A program made the translations under genes and the position numbers. A stretch of DNA of 6,299 bases. It comes from Deltaproteobacteria bacterium. Lineage in GTDB: Bacteria; Desulfobacterota; DSM-4660; Desulfatiglandales; B25-G16. Shown here piece by piece: positions 6,036-6,299 of this stretch. The stretch is from positions 1 to 6,299 of the forward strand of contig QMLW01000126.1 in NCBI GenBank assembly GCA_003646935.1, written 5' to 3'. The first letter of the stretch is position 1. Each line of letters opens with the position of its first letter. The notes beneath the pieces are model-generated. The model ran no database searches. It was not told the DNA's origin and saw nothing but the letters and a program-made list of their open reading frames with translations.

Positions 6036-6064
6036 ACTATACATGAGCGGAGTGGGCGGGTCAA
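6036..6064 (-). promoter_or_regulatory. Sigma70-type promoter of the MFS transporter gene
   Basis: Minus-strand TTGACC (6064-6059), a 17-base spacer and TATAGT (6041-6036) match consensus at 5 of 6 each. The start point would be near 6029, giving a leader of about 70 bases to ATG 5960. This placement excludes the ATG at 6044 as the start. Confidence 0.65.
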
Positions 6065-6299
6065 GGATGAAAGATATGCTATTGCGATATGATGGAGCCG
6101 TCTTGAGAAGGCAATGGTCCCTCTATACGAGCCTGAATATGTGGAACTTAGCTCGCTTCGCTCACAATTGGAATACTGGATGGTAATCAGAATACATTTC
6201 ATGTGACCACGCGGGTTGCCGGGTTCAGGGTTCACGGTTGAAGGAAAATTCCCGCTGCGATCGTAACTGTTGCTTGAAGGAATCCGATATGCTAAGCAA
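6065..6299. other. Gene-free region upstream of the transporter
   Basis: I see no credible gene in this stretch to the window edge. Open frames here are short, without ribosome binding sites. It holds a small tandem repeat (6212-6241) and, at the extreme end, a 6-bp inverted repeat TTGCTT/AAGCAA (6270-6275, 6294-6299) with an 18-base loop that may be part of something cut off. Confidence 0.5.
6212..6241 (+). repeat. Short imperfect tandem repeat
   Basis: Four units of 7-8 bases follow one another: CGGGTTGC, CGGGTTCA, GGGTTCA, CGGTTGA. Short GGGTTCA-type repeats are common as intergenic simple sequence; no function is evident. Confidence 0.4.

Noticed and set aside
1..6299. CRISPR array, tRNA, rRNA or phage attachment site
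   Set aside because: No regularly spaced repeats, no cloverleaf-like segment and no rRNA-like stretch was seen on either strand.

Overview
The window looks like a chromosomal segment of an uncultured or anaerobic Gram-negative-type bacterium. The PAS/coiled-coil sensor style and codon choice fit Desulfobacterota (old Deltaproteobacteria) or a relative. This lineage guess is an inference from style, not from any marker gene. Composition changes sharply. Positions 1 to about 2200 are AT-rich, with A-rich homopolymers and broken genes. From the start codon at 2204 onward the DNA is clearly richer in G+C and the genes are intact.

Left part (1-2018): an insertion sequence of the IS4 family (about 679-1955) sits inside a minus-strand gene for an unrecognised, very acidic protein. 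Most of that gene lies at 1-678 and runs off the left edge. A short N-terminal piece lies at 1956-2018. A diverged 13-bp direct repeat flanks the element, and removing the element plus one repeat copy rejoins the two pieces in the same codon phase. The target gene also carries two in-frame stop codons and apparent A-run frameshifts, so it is a pseudogene. The IS4 transposase has its DDE/YREK residues. Its last ~61 codons lie in the -1 frame behind an A AAA AAC heptamer, either a programmed frameshift site or a 1-base loss.

Middle (2080-3530): a good sigma70-type promoter (TTGACC-17-TATATT) drives a 105-aa conserved-looking helical protein with a basic tail, followed by a strong intrinsic terminator. 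Next comes a 241-aa membrane-anchored protein with two N-terminal helices, a charged linker and an alpha/beta domain that may be a degenerate nuclease-like fold.

Right part (3615-6299, minus strand): a membrane-bound PAS sensor protein with two transmembrane helices and a long coiled coil but no output domain, then a 12-helix MFS transporter. Each appears to have its own promoter. The transporter promoter (TTGACC-17-TATAGT) lies over the upstream-most possible ATG, so translation must begin further down, near 5960 or 5948. A 10-bp palindrome in the early leader is a candidate operator. Nothing here forms a recognisable multi-gene pathway. The most notable points are the IS/target-gene reconstruction, the frameshift site and the two unassigned proteins.
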